Shown here piece after piece: positions 18,331 through 26,646 of a DNA stretch of 48,278 nucleotides (position 1 is the stretch's first letter; each line of letters opens with the position of its first letter). The translations under genes and the position numbers were made by a program. This DNA is from Anaerobiospirillum sp. NML120448 (GTDB lineage Bacteria; Pseudomonadota; Gammaproteobacteria; Enterobacterales; Succinivibrionaceae): NCBI RefSeq assembly GCF_023050945.1, contig NZ_JALKIM010000023.1, positions 1-48,278 on the forward strand, given 5' to 3'. Below the pieces are notes generated by a model. That model had not been told where the DNA came from, searched no databases, and saw only the letters and a program-made list of their open reading frames with translations.

Positions 18331-18606
18331 ATGTCTAAGACTAGGAATATTAGTAAGCGTCTCTCTAAAGACGATATTTGTAATGAGATCTTGGAGGTAG
18401 CGGCTAACCTTGGGTTTGAGGATGATGGTAAGTTCTTGCTGAACAAGCAAGGATTCCAAAAGCTCAAATCCTGTTTACAAGACATGATTAACACCTTAGG
18501 CAGGATTGAAAGTGCTGGCGGGTATGTCTTGGTGGCTCTTTGTGAAGTAGGTATTACTGTTTACCGTTTAAATAGCTTCACTATGAAGAAGGGCGTAAAT
18601 CGGTAG
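18331..18606 (+). CDS. Small DUF4258-like protein A
   Basis: This 91-residue protein is a paralogue of the next gene: they share the order R-x-I-S-K, then FxxxDGKFLLNKQGFQK, an Leu-rich helix, IESAxGYVLV and a C-terminal YRLNS. The pattern resembles DUF4258 proteins, small RelE/BrnT-like folds often found in toxin loci, but the usual H-x-x-R-M-x-x-R-G-I start is eroded here. A strong GGAGG lies five bases before the ATG. It is first in the operon downstream of the operator cluster. No helix-turn-helix is apparent. The function is not known. Confidence 0.75.
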   Translation: MSKTRNISKRLSKDDICNEILEVAANLGFEDDGKFLLNKQGFQKLKSCLQDMINTLGRIESAGGYVLVALCEVGITVYRLNSFTMKKGVNR

Positions 18607-18634
18607 CTTCTTTAGGTTCTTGAGGGTGATTAAT

Positions 18635-18892
18635 ATGGATAGTACTATACATTTGCATCAGCGCATGTCCCAACGTGGGATTTCAAAAAAAATTGTCAAT
18701 TTAGTTTCTAAGTTTGGCATTGCTGATGGCGATAAGCTGATTCTTAACAAGAAAGGGTGCCAAAAGTCTCGTGAGGCCTTAAAAGGTTTGCTCAAAACCT
18801 TAAGCATGATTGAATCGGCTAATGGCTACGTAGTGTTGGAGAAACAAGGGGATAAACTTATCGCTTATCGTTTAGATAGCTCCAAGCACTAA
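18635..18892 (+). CDS. Small DUF4258-like protein B
   Basis: This 85-residue protein starts at the ATG at 18635, with GAGGG about six bases upstream. It keeps the DUF4258 signature HLHQRMSQRGISKKIV near the N-terminus, followed by KLILNKKGCQ, a Leu/Lys helix and IESANGYVVLEKQGDKLIAYRLD. It lies 28 bp after its paralogue. The pair could be a regulator pair, a toxin/inactive-partner pair, or small effectors of the linked restriction system; the sequence does not decide. Its better-kept motif makes it the more likely active member. Confidence 0.75.
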   Translation: MDSTIHLHQRMSQRGISKKIVNLVSKFGIADGDKLILNKKGCQKSREALKGLLKTLSMIESANGYVVLEKQGDKLIAYRLDSSKH

Positions 18893-18910
18893 CTATCTTA
18901 AGTTCAGATT

Positions 18911-18997
18911 ATGTGTAAGAATCATATCTCTAGTCAGCTGGATGCTATGCTAAAGGCTGACATGATTGAATCAATAGCACTTCTAACATTAATTTAG
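18911..18997 (+). CDS. Possible 28-residue leader peptide
   Basis: ATG at 18911 to TAG at 18997 encodes MCKNHISSQLDAMLKADMIE and eight more residues. It fills most of the gap between the second small gene and the methylase-like fusion. There is no good Shine-Dalgarno, and no relative is recognised. It may be chance. Confidence 0.2.
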   Translation: MCKNHISSQLDAMLKADMIESIALLTLI

Positions 18998-19008
18998 GCT
19001 CGATAAAT

Positions 19009-20760
19009 ATGGATAGCAAAGTATTTAATTTCATAGCGCAGACCTCTTACGGCAAGAGTTTATTCTTTAATCGCAATAAGCTTTTGGAGTTTAAAGGCAT
19101 TAAGCAGTGGTCTATTTATGATGAGATGCTTTCTTCTTTATGCTTGTGTGTTGCTTATTCTTATAAGCGTCATCTTTATGTTAATGATATGACCTTAGAA
19201 CAGGCATATGAAACCATTGCGCCTAATGTTGACTGGTCTTACTTGCCAGAGATTTATAGACAAGAACGCAAAAGTAACAAGTTTGATTTTTTTAGAGACT
19301 ACTTACACTTTGAGATCGATGTCTCTATGCAAATTGCTCCAAGTGAGCTGTTATCTCATATCATTGAGTGTTTTAGTAAGGAGTTTTTGCAAAACGTTCC
19401 TTGTACTTTTGGTTTAAATCAAGTATTTGGCAGCTATCATAATTTTTATGTAGAGCAATGGCTAGCCAGTTTAGTATCTCAAAATGAAGAGGTAATTTTA
19501 TTTGCAGGACGCTTTGCTGCTGCTTTTGCTTTATCTCTTGCTAAGAACAATAAGATTGGTGTTCATACTCACTATCAAAGTCAACAGCTATTACTAAACT
19601 TTGCGTCTGAGGCGATGGGTATTGATTTACAAGTAATTGATAATTATCAATTAGAACCAAACTCAGCAACTTGTTTTATCTGCTTACCTCAAGATGAAGC
19701 TACTTTAGAGAGCCTTGATATTATCAATAAATGTAGCGGCAATGTTTTTGTTGGTCTCATTGCTTCATCAGAACAAGATGAAGCTCAAAAGGGCAAAAAC
19801 AATAGTCTGTTTAGTGAGCAAATTTTACAATCAGGTCGTCTTAGTGCACTAATTGATATGGGCATAAGTAAGACTAGTAAGGCTTGTATTTTGAAGCTCA
19901 CTAAGATAGGCGAAAGCTCAGAAAATGTTAACTGCATTTTGATGGATAACGAGCTTTTTTATAAGGCCAATAAATCTGGGGGCTTAGCATACCAGTCAGC
20001 TGAGGCTGAGGAGCTCTTAACTCAAGCTAGGACAGTGTTATTTGAACAAGATAGCAATGTGCAACATAAATGGATTAAATCCATTAAGACTCAAGATCTT
20101 GCTAATAACTTTTTAGAGTACCAATCTCTTTATAACTTATATGGCAATTATCATGAGTTGCAAAAGTTGAGTCAAATTAAGAATCAGCTTAAGGACATTG
20201 CTCAAGTAATTAGACCACTTCCTTATAAGTTTAATGAAGATGGGGTAGGTCAGGAATTTTTTGTAGTTACTAATAACGATATTAACGACATAGGTATCGT
20301 TACTGAGTCACAGCAAAAAGCGTTCTATGATAATAGTAGAACTACTAAGGGTATGCAGAATTTAATTTTACAGCCTAATGATATTCTCTTTACCTATAGA
20401 GGCATGGTGTCAAGAGCAGGAGTAGTACTTAACACCTATGGTAAGACTATGATAGCAAGCCAAGTGTTTGTTGTGATTAGACTTAACAATGATGCCCCCA
20501 TTTCTCCTATTGCTTTGCTGAGATATTTACGCTCTAAGTTTTGCCAAGATTATTTTATTAATGGCACTCCAGAAATTGGGTTTAAGAGCATTCCTGTAAA
20601 AAGAATTGAAGAGTTACCAGTACCTGCATTAAGTCCTAAAGCAATTAAACGAGAAGAAGATTTGTTTGCGCAGCAACAAAACATTCTTGATCGCATTAAT
20701 CAATTGAAAAACGATCTTTTAAAACTTGAAATTACAGATATCCCAGAATATTGGGACTAG
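19009..20760 (+). CDS. Degenerate type I methylase fused to a specificity domain
   Basis: This 583-residue protein has a layout matching an HsdM fold (about residues 1-320) joined to an HsdS-like target-recognition half (about 370-580). The C-terminal half is clear: RTTKGMQNLILQPNDILFTYRG, then SRAGVVLN, IALLRYLRSKFCQDYF, SIPVKRIEELPVPALS, and a closing coiled coil AQQQNILDRINQLKNDLLKLE. In the N-half the expected AdoMet motif (DPxxGSG) reads LFAGRFAAAF, and the NPPY site reads CLPQD, so methyl transfer is unlikely. It could act as a DNA-recognition or regulatory subunit. It precedes two complete hsdM-hsdS pairs on the same strand. Confidence 0.7.
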   Translation: MDSKVFNFIAQTSYGKSLFFNRNKLLEFKGIKQWSIYDEMLSSLCLCVAYSYKRHLYVNDMTLEQAYETIAPNVDWSYLPEIYRQERKSNKFDFFRDYLHFEIDVSMQIAPSELLSHIIECFSKEFLQNVPCTFGLNQVFGSYHNFYVEQWLASLVSQNEEVILFAGRFAAAFALSLAKNNKIGVHTHYQSQQLLLNFASEAMGIDLQVIDNYQLEPNSATCFICLPQDEATLESLDIINKCSGNVFVGLIASSEQDEAQKGKNNSLFSEQILQSGRLSALIDMGISKTSKACILKLTKIGESSENVNCILMDNELFYKANKSGGLAYQSAEAEELLTQARTVLFEQDSNVQHKWIKSIKTQDLANNFLEYQSLYNLYGNYHELQKLSQIKNQLKDIAQVIRPLPYKFNEDGVGQEFFVVTNNDINDIGIVTESQQKAFYDNSRTTKGMQNLILQPNDILFTYRGMVSRAGVVLNTYGKTMIASQVFVVIRLNNDAPISPIALLRYLRSKFCQDYFINGTPEIGFKSIPVKRIEELPVPALSPKAIKREEDLFAQQQNILDRINQLKNDLLKLEITDIPEYWD

Positions 20761-20783
20761 GAGAGTCTGACATGTAAAGGTAT

Positions 20784-20869
20784 GGTCTTATGGAAAAATT
20801 CCACAAGACCAGCCGAATAAGGCTACAACCTATTATTAATCTTTATTTGCTTTTGATATCAGGTTGTAG
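20784..20869 (+). terminator. Two nested-spaced hairpins inside the operon
   Basis: GGTCTTATGGAA (20784-20795) pairs 11 of 12 with TTCCACAAGACC (20799-20810). CTACAACCT (20823-20831) pairs perfectly with AGGTTGTAG (20861-20869). No T-run follows. They lie between the fusion gene and hsdM1 and may be an attenuator, an mRNA-processing site or a binding site. Confidence 0.5.
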
Positions 20870-20904
20870 TGCATCAAACCAATTTTTTATTTTCAGGGAC
20901 GCAT

Positions 20905-22497
20905 ATGCAGTACTCTAATGAAAATTTAAAGACTATCTTTTCTCAATTAGTTAAAGATTCTCTTCGTTACTTACCTTTTGATGATAGTCAAGATTACATT
21001 CTTGGACTAATTTTCTATAAGGCTGTTAGCGATAATGTTATTCGCGAGGCTTATTCTTTAGTCAATCATGACTATGTTGCTGGCCAGCATATTGATCTTA
21101 ATGAGGCTCAAAATTTCTATGAGCAAGCTATGGCTGATGAAGCTATTTGTGGCGATTTAACCCAAAAGCTTTTGGATAAGTTAGGTTGTGCAATTAAGCC
21201 TGAACTTACTTTTGGCGCAATCTATAAAAAAGTTCAAGCTAAAGAGTTAAAACTTGAGCTTTTGAGAGAAGCTTTTAAAGATATTGAGGCTTCTGCTGGA
21301 AATACTTATGCTGGTTTATTTGCTGATTTTGATGTTAACTCTAATAAATTAGGAAAAGAACCAGCAGATCGTAATGCTTTGTTGTCAGGATTTATTAATA
21401 GTCTAGCTAATATTGATTTTAGCCTTTATCCTGATGACGCTTTAGGCGATAGCTATGAGTACTTAATTGCTCAATATGCCTCTGTGTCTGGAAAAGCAGC
21501 AGGAGAGTCCTATACTCCTAAAGCAGTATCGCAATTAATGGCTCGTTTTGTTACTTTAGGTAAAGAAACACTTTATGGATTTAGTGTTTATGATCCATGC
21601 TGTGGTTCTGGCTCTTTATTGTTGCAAATTAAGAACTTTATTAACAATAGTAACGACGCAAGTTGTAAACAATCCATCGAGTACTATGGCCAAGAGCTCA
21701 AAAACCAAACCTACAACTTAGCTCGTATGAATATGATGCTTAATAATGTTTCTAATACATGTTGGCATCTTAATAATGGTAATACTTTAGCTCAAGACTG
21801 GCCAAATGAAGGTCAAACTAAATTTGATGCTTGTGTAGTGAATCCACCATATTCTCAACAATATAGTGCTGACAAAACTTTACTTGATGATCCTCGCTTT
21901 TCAAAATATGGCGTTTTGCCTCCATATAGCAAAGCCGACTACGCTTTCTTACTTCACGGTTTATACCATCTTAAAGATGATGGAACAATGGCCATTATGT
22001 TACCTCCTGGTGTGCTTTTTAGAGGTGCCTCAGAAGGTAAAATCAGAAAGGCCTTATTAGATGAGGGCAATATTTACGCAGTGATAGGTTTACCAGCAGG
22101 TATCTTATATCATACAAGAATTCCAACTTGTATCATCGTCTTAAAGAAGAACCACACCTCAAAAGATGTGCTGTTCATTGATGCCTCTCAAGAGTTTCAA
22201 AAAAAGAGAGCTACGATTGAGCTTATGCCTGAGCACCTTGACAAGATTTTTAAGGCCTATCAAGAGCGCGCCAATGTTGAGCAGTTTGCTTATTTAGCCT
22301 CTTATGAGGAAATTGTAGCTAACGACTACAGGCTTAATATAAGCAACTATGTTGATGCTACTGAGTCAGCAATACAAGTTGATTTAAGTTCAGCTCTTTC
22401 TTCTTTAGCTCAGGCTCAAATTGAAGATAAAGAAATCGATAAAAAATTAGATTTCTATTTAAATAAGTTAGAGCTCAGCTTAAAGGGGGGGCGCTAA
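20905..22497 (+). CDS. hsdM: Type I restriction-modification methylase subunit HsdM, copy 1
   Basis: HsdM transfers methyl from AdoMet to N6 of adenine as part of the M2S complex. This copy has 530 residues from the ATG at 20905 (AGGGA five bases before); a GTG at 20869 lies inside a hairpin arm and is unlikely. Motif I DPCCGSGS is at about 230-237 and NPPY at 313-316, so catalysis may be intact. But three otherwise canonical positions seen in copy 2 are altered: SYTP for FYTP, LPPGVLFRG for LPHGVLFRG, and HTRIPT for NTGIPT. The N-terminal helical domain also departs from copy 2 (SLRYLPFDDSQDY). The stop overlaps the ATG of hsdS1 in TAATG. Confidence 0.92.
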   Translation: MQYSNENLKTIFSQLVKDSLRYLPFDDSQDYILGLIFYKAVSDNVIREAYSLVNHDYVAGQHIDLNEAQNFYEQAMADEAICGDLTQKLLDKLGCAIKPELTFGAIYKKVQAKELKLELLREAFKDIEASAGNTYAGLFADFDVNSNKLGKEPADRNALLSGFINSLANIDFSLYPDDALGDSYEYLIAQYASVSGKAAGESYTPKAVSQLMARFVTLGKETLYGFSVYDPCCGSGSLLLQIKNFINNSNDASCKQSIEYYGQELKNQTYNLARMNMMLNNVSNTCWHLNNGNTLAQDWPNEGQTKFDACVVNPPYSQQYSADKTLLDDPRFSKYGVLPPYSKADYAFLLHGLYHLKDDGTMAIMLPPGVLFRGASEGKIRKALLDEGNIYAVIGLPAGILYHTRIPTCIIVLKKNHTSKDVLFIDASQEFQKKRATIELMPEHLDKIFKAYQERANVEQFAYLASYEEIVANDYRLNISNYVDATESAIQVDLSSALSSLAQAQIEDKEIDKKLDFYLNKLELSLKGGR

Positions 22498-23630
22498 TGA
22501 GTAAGACACTTCGCTTTAAGGATGACTTAGGTCATGACTTTCCTAAGTGGTTGCAGCTACCTTTTACATCATGTTTTGAATTTTTGCCTCATAAGAATGT
22601 TGAAGCTCAGGTAGCTTGTAAAAAGCTTAAGTCATCAGTAGCCTGTTTAAAGTGCAAAGATATACTCTCTAGCTCTCAGGAAGTAGCCTTTATATCCCAG
22701 GATGATCAGGACAATGCTACTGACACTTTTTTAAGTGATGATAATAGTGGTCTAAACAATGGTGATATTGTTTTTGCCTCTTTTGTGCCACTAAATCAGA
22801 GAGCTAAAGCTGTAGAGGTGAAGCTCTTAGATGAAAGTTGCGAGCTTGTTGCTGGTAAAAACACTATTGCGTGTCATACTAAACAAGAGTTTGCTCCTGG
22901 ATATTTGGGCTATTACCTAAACTCCGACAAATATCAGCAGCAACTTAATTCTCCTGATCAAGATTTTGGTCATGGCTATTTCATACGCAAAAAAGCAATT
23001 GCTTCTACTGTGATTGATAAGCCTTGTCTAGCTGAGCAGGAAAAAATCGCTGCTTTATTAGATACTGTTAGCACTAAGCTGCGCAACTTAGAAAATATTG
23101 CAGCTCAGCTAAAATTAGTTGCCAGCAGTATAGAGCAAAAGCTTTTTTCTCAAGAATTACGCTGTAGTGTTAACTCAAATATTGATTGGCAGCAAAAGCA
23201 ATTTCTTGAGTGCTTTGAGCCCGTAGTAAAAGCCTCGGATAAGGCTAATGTCCAAGTGGGCGATGTCGTATTCTCTAATTACACTCGTGATAGTAAACTT
23301 GCTACTGTTATCGAGTCTCAAGATGGTCAATACAATAAGACGTATTGTTCAGTCTTTCGTCCAAAACAAGAGTTTGCTCAAGGCTTTTTAGCTTATTACC
23401 TTAACTCTCAAGAGTTTACCAAACAGTTGTCAAAGTCGTATGGCAACTCGTTTAGAGTAGTAAGTTCAAGTGCTATACGCTCAACTATGCTTAATATTCC
23501 TTGTTTGGAAGAGCAGCAGCAGATAGTTGCAACTTTAGGCACAATCACTCGAAAGATTGAGCTTAATAATAAGCAAATCGACTTAGTGAAGAACCTAAAA
23601 CAAGCCTTAATGCAGCAGCTTTTTGACTAA
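22497..23630 (+). CDS. hsdS: Type I specificity subunit HsdS, copy 1
   Basis: HsdS recognises the bipartite DNA target through two target-recognition domains. Here there are 377 residues in two half-repeats. TRD1 (about 1-180) contains LNNGDIVFASF and APGYLGYYLNSDKYQQQL. The central conserved helix is EQEKIAALLDTVSTKL. TRD2 (about 220-355) contains VQVGDVVFSNY and AQGFLAYYLNSQEFTKQL. The two TRDs resemble each other, hinting at similar half-sites. The N-terminal LRFKDDLGHDFPKW element is conserved with hsdS2, but its expected second copy in the middle is decayed to LRCSVNSNIDW. Confidence 0.9.
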   Translation: MSKTLRFKDDLGHDFPKWLQLPFTSCFEFLPHKNVEAQVACKKLKSSVACLKCKDILSSSQEVAFISQDDQDNATDTFLSDDNSGLNNGDIVFASFVPLNQRAKAVEVKLLDESCELVAGKNTIACHTKQEFAPGYLGYYLNSDKYQQQLNSPDQDFGHGYFIRKKAIASTVIDKPCLAEQEKIAALLDTVSTKLRNLENIAAQLKLVASSIEQKLFSQELRCSVNSNIDWQQKQFLECFEPVVKASDKANVQVGDVVFSNYTRDSKLATVIESQDGQYNKTYCSVFRPKQEFAQGFLAYYLNSQEFTKQLSKSYGNSFRVVSSSAIRSTMLNIPCLEEQQQIVATLGTITRKIELNNKQIDLVKNLKQALMQQLFD

Positions 23631-23757
23631 TAGCTCTTAGTCTTAATCCTTTAGCTATATTTCTATATTTCTATGGCGGCTATGGCTGCTATGGTGCAGT
23701 TCAAGCCGCCATTTAAGAAATAAATCCTGTTTTAACAATATTTTTTCTGGAACATTT

Positions 23758-25347
23758 ATGCAACATACTATTAACGACTTAAAGAGTGCCTTATGGGGTG
23801 CAGCTGATGAAATGCGTAAAATCATGTCTGCTGATAAGTACAAGGACTATCTTTTAGGTTTAATTTTCTATAAGGCTCTTAGTGATAAGCTAATTTGCGA
23901 GGCTTATTCGTTAGTAAATGATGACTATGTTGATGGCCATATTGATCTTAATGAAGCCCAACATTGCTATGAGCAAGCTATGGCTGACCAAAATATCTGT
24001 AGTGATTTAACCAAACATCTCTTGGGTAAGTTAGGTTGTGCCATTAAACCAGAGCTTACTTTTGGCGCAATCTATAAAAAAGTTAACGCTAAAGAGTTTA
24101 AACTGGAGCTTTTGAAAGAAGCTTTTAAAGATATTGAGGCTTCTGCTGGAAATACTTATGCAGGTTTATTTGCTGATTTTGATGTTAACTCTAATGATTT
24201 AGGTAAAGAGCCATCAGATCGTAATGCCTTATTGTCAGGAGTAATTAATAGTATAGCTAATATTGATTTTAGCCTTTATCCTGATGATGCTTTAGGCGAT
24301 AGCTATGAGTACTTAATTGCACAATTTGCCTCAGAGTCTGGTAAAAAAGCTGGAGAGTTCTATACTCCTCAGGCAGTATCGCAATTAATGGCTCGGTTTG
24401 TTACTTTTGGCAAAGAAACAACTCCTAGATTTAGTGTTTATGATCCATGCTGTGGCTCTGGCTCTTTATTGTTGCAAATTAAGAACTTTATTAACAATAT
24501 TGACGACCCAAGTTGTAAACAATCTATCGACTACTATGGCCAAGAGCTCAAAAACCAAACCTACAACTTAGCTCGTATGAATATGATGCTGCATAAGGTC
24601 TTAGGTAGACATCAGCATTTAAACCAAGCAGATACTTTAGCTGAAGATTGGCCAAATGAGGGTAACACTAAATTTGATGCTTGTGTAATGAATCCACCAT
24701 ATTCTCAAAAATATAGTGCTGATAAAACTTTACTTGATGATCCTCGCTTTTCAAAATATGGCGAGTTGCCTCCGCAGAGTAAAGCTGATTATGCTTTCTT
24801 ACTTCACGGTTTATACCATCTCAAAGATGAAGGTACTATGGCCATTGTTTTACCTCATGGTGTGCTTTTTAGAGGGGCCTCAGAAGGTAAAATCAGAAAG
24901 GCCTTATTAGATGATGGCAATATCTACGCAGTGATAGGCTTGCCTGCTGGCATCTTCTATAACACTGGTATTCCAACTTGTATCATTGTTTTAAAGAAAA
25001 AACACACCTCAAAAGATGTGCTATTTATTGATGCCTCACAAGACTTCCACAAAGATCGTGCTAAGAACCACCTTTTACCTGAGCACATTGACAAGATCTT
25101 TAAGGCTTATCAAGAGCGCACTAATGTCGATAAGTATGCTTATTTAGCTTCCTATGAGGAAATTGTAAAGAACGACTACAACCTCAATATCTCTCGCTAT
25201 GTGAACAATATTGACGCAGAGGAACAAATCGACCTCAATGCTGCCTTTGCAGCCCTAGCCCAAGCTCAAACTGACGAACAAGCCCTTGACCAAAAGCTTG
25301 CCTCTTTTTACCAAGAGCTTGGTCTCAATCCACAAGGAGGCTTCTAA
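23758..25347 (+). CDS. hsdM: Type I restriction-modification methylase subunit HsdM, copy 2
   Basis: This 529-residue copy has all canonical features: DKYKDYLLGLIFYKALSDK in the N-terminal helical domain, FYTP at 201-204, motif I DPCCGSGS at 229-236, NPPY at 312-315, then LPHGVLFRGASEGKIRKALL and FYNTGIPTCIIVLKK. Long stretches are nearly identical in DNA to copy 1 (for example the segment from about 24120 to 24200 against 21270-21350), showing recent tandem duplication or gene conversion. The stop overlaps the hsdS2 start in TAATG. This is the most likely active methylase for the distant hsdR. Confidence 0.96.
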   Translation: MQHTINDLKSALWGAADEMRKIMSADKYKDYLLGLIFYKALSDKLICEAYSLVNDDYVDGHIDLNEAQHCYEQAMADQNICSDLTKHLLGKLGCAIKPELTFGAIYKKVNAKEFKLELLKEAFKDIEASAGNTYAGLFADFDVNSNDLGKEPSDRNALLSGVINSIANIDFSLYPDDALGDSYEYLIAQFASESGKKAGEFYTPQAVSQLMARFVTFGKETTPRFSVYDPCCGSGSLLLQIKNFINNIDDPSCKQSIDYYGQELKNQTYNLARMNMMLHKVLGRHQHLNQADTLAEDWPNEGNTKFDACVMNPPYSQKYSADKTLLDDPRFSKYGELPPQSKADYAFLLHGLYHLKDEGTMAIVLPHGVLFRGASEGKIRKALLDDGNIYAVIGLPAGIFYNTGIPTCIIVLKKKHTSKDVLFIDASQDFHKDRAKNHLLPEHIDKIFKAYQERTNVDKYAYLASYEEIVKNDYNLNISRYVNNIDAEEQIDLNAAFAALAQAQTDEQALDQKLASFYQELGLNPQGGF

Positions 25348-26522
25348 TGCCTACCCCAAAACTCCGCTTTAAAGACGAGAACGGTCAAGACTTTCCTGAA
25401 TATAGTCGCAACTTTATTACTAAACTTTGCAGTATTAAAAATGGAAATATTAATGCTGAAGATGGTAGTGATAAAGGCTGTTATAGATTCTTTGATAGAG
25501 GAATCGAGTCTGTTAAATTTGCTGATTCTTATTTTTTAGATAAGGAAGCGATCATATATGCAGGTGAAGGAAGTTCATTTTTGCCAAAATATTATTTTGG
25601 TAAATTTGCATTACATCAAAGATGCTATGCGTTATATGATTTTCACAATTCAATTGCTGTTGAATATGTTTATCAGTATTTACTAACTAAAAATAGTCAT
25701 TTTATAAGGTATGCTGTAGGGTCTACTGTTAAATCATTACGATTAGGCTCATTTAATACTTGCGAAGTTATCATTCCATGCCTTGATGAGCAGCACAAGA
25801 TTGCTGAGTTTTTAAGCACTGTTGATGAAAAGGTTGAGGTGCTAGAAAAGAAGCTTGAGGCTTTAAATAGCCTTAAGAAAGGCTTTATGCAAAAGATCTT
25901 TTCTCAAGAACTTCGCTTTAAGGACGATAGTGGTCAAGACTTTCCAGAGTGGGAGTGCAAAGAGTTAAATAATATTGCCAAAAGTGTTAATTTAAAAAAT
26001 ACAGCTGGTGATATTTTGGAGCCACTAACCGTATCCGCAGAACAAGGAATTGTTTTGCAACAAGATTATTTCGATAGAGCTATAACTAATGAAAAAAATA
26101 TCAATGGTTATACTATTGTTGAAAAGTATGATTTTATTTATAACCCTAGAATTTCGTCGTTGGCTAAGGCTGGTCCAATTAAGTTATCAAAAGTAAAAAC
26201 AGGCGTTGTTTCTCCTTTATATACTGTGTTTAGAGTAAAAAGCTCTCATAAAGATAGTATTGAATTTCTAGAGCACTATTTTAATAGTGATGCATGGGTT
26301 CCATATATGCAATCAGTAGCTAATTATGGTGCAAGGTCAGATAGAATGAGCTTAAAAAAGCAAGATTTTTATGCTCTTCCTGTGATATTTCCTTGTTTGG
26401 AGGAGCAACGCAAGATTGCGGAGTTCTTGAGCGCTTTTGATGAGAAGATTGAGGCGGTAAAGAGGCAGGTTGAGGCAATGAAGCAGGTTAAGAAAGGCTT
26501 GTTGCAGCAAATGTTTGTTTAG
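25347..26522 (+). CDS. hsdS: Type I specificity subunit HsdS, copy 2
   Basis: This 391-residue protein has two target-recognition domains, each introduced by the same element: LRFKDENGQDFPEY near the N-terminus and LRFKDDSGQDFPEW near residue 190. Each is closed by a coiled coil (CLDEQHKIAEFLSTVDEKVE and CLEEQRKIAEFLSAFDEKIE). The symmetrical layout and the LRFxxxxGxDFPEW start resemble type IC specificity proteins. The two TRD cores differ from each other and from hsdS1, so the pairs should have different DNA targets. The end is followed by a bidirectional terminator at 26573-26603. Confidence 0.95.
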   Translation: MPTPKLRFKDENGQDFPEYSRNFITKLCSIKNGNINAEDGSDKGCYRFFDRGIESVKFADSYFLDKEAIIYAGEGSSFLPKYYFGKFALHQRCYALYDFHNSIAVEYVYQYLLTKNSHFIRYAVGSTVKSLRLGSFNTCEVIIPCLDEQHKIAEFLSTVDEKVEVLEKKLEALNSLKKGFMQKIFSQELRFKDDSGQDFPEWECKELNNIAKSVNLKNTAGDILEPLTVSAEQGIVLQQDYFDRAITNEKNINGYTIVEKYDFIYNPRISSLAKAGPIKLSKVKTGVVSPLYTVFRVKSSHKDSIEFLEHYFNSDAWVPYMQSVANYGARSDRMSLKKQDFYALPVIFPCLEEQRKIAEFLSAFDEKIEAVKRQVEAMKQVKKGLLQQMFV

Positions 26523-26572
26523 TGAAAACAAGTAATTAATGCTTGTTAATCTTCAATAATAGTAGTTAGTAG

Positions 26573-26603
26573 AGGCCATGCTAAAGATATTTAGCATGGC
26601 CTT
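26573..26603. terminator. Bidirectional terminator between convergent operons
   Basis: AGGCCATGCTAAA is mirrored by TTTAGCATGGCCT with a five-base loop, followed by TATG. It lies between the end of hsdS2 and the end of the convergent minus-strand gene and can serve both. Confidence 0.75.
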
Positions 26604-26646
26604 ATGTATTTAATAGGGTGGGATGGTATAAGGGGCTGGAGCTTCT

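Noticed and set aside
20869-20904. GTG start for hsdM1
   Set aside because: It lies in a hairpin arm and gives 12 extra residues not found in copy 2. The ATG at 20905 with AGGGA is better.
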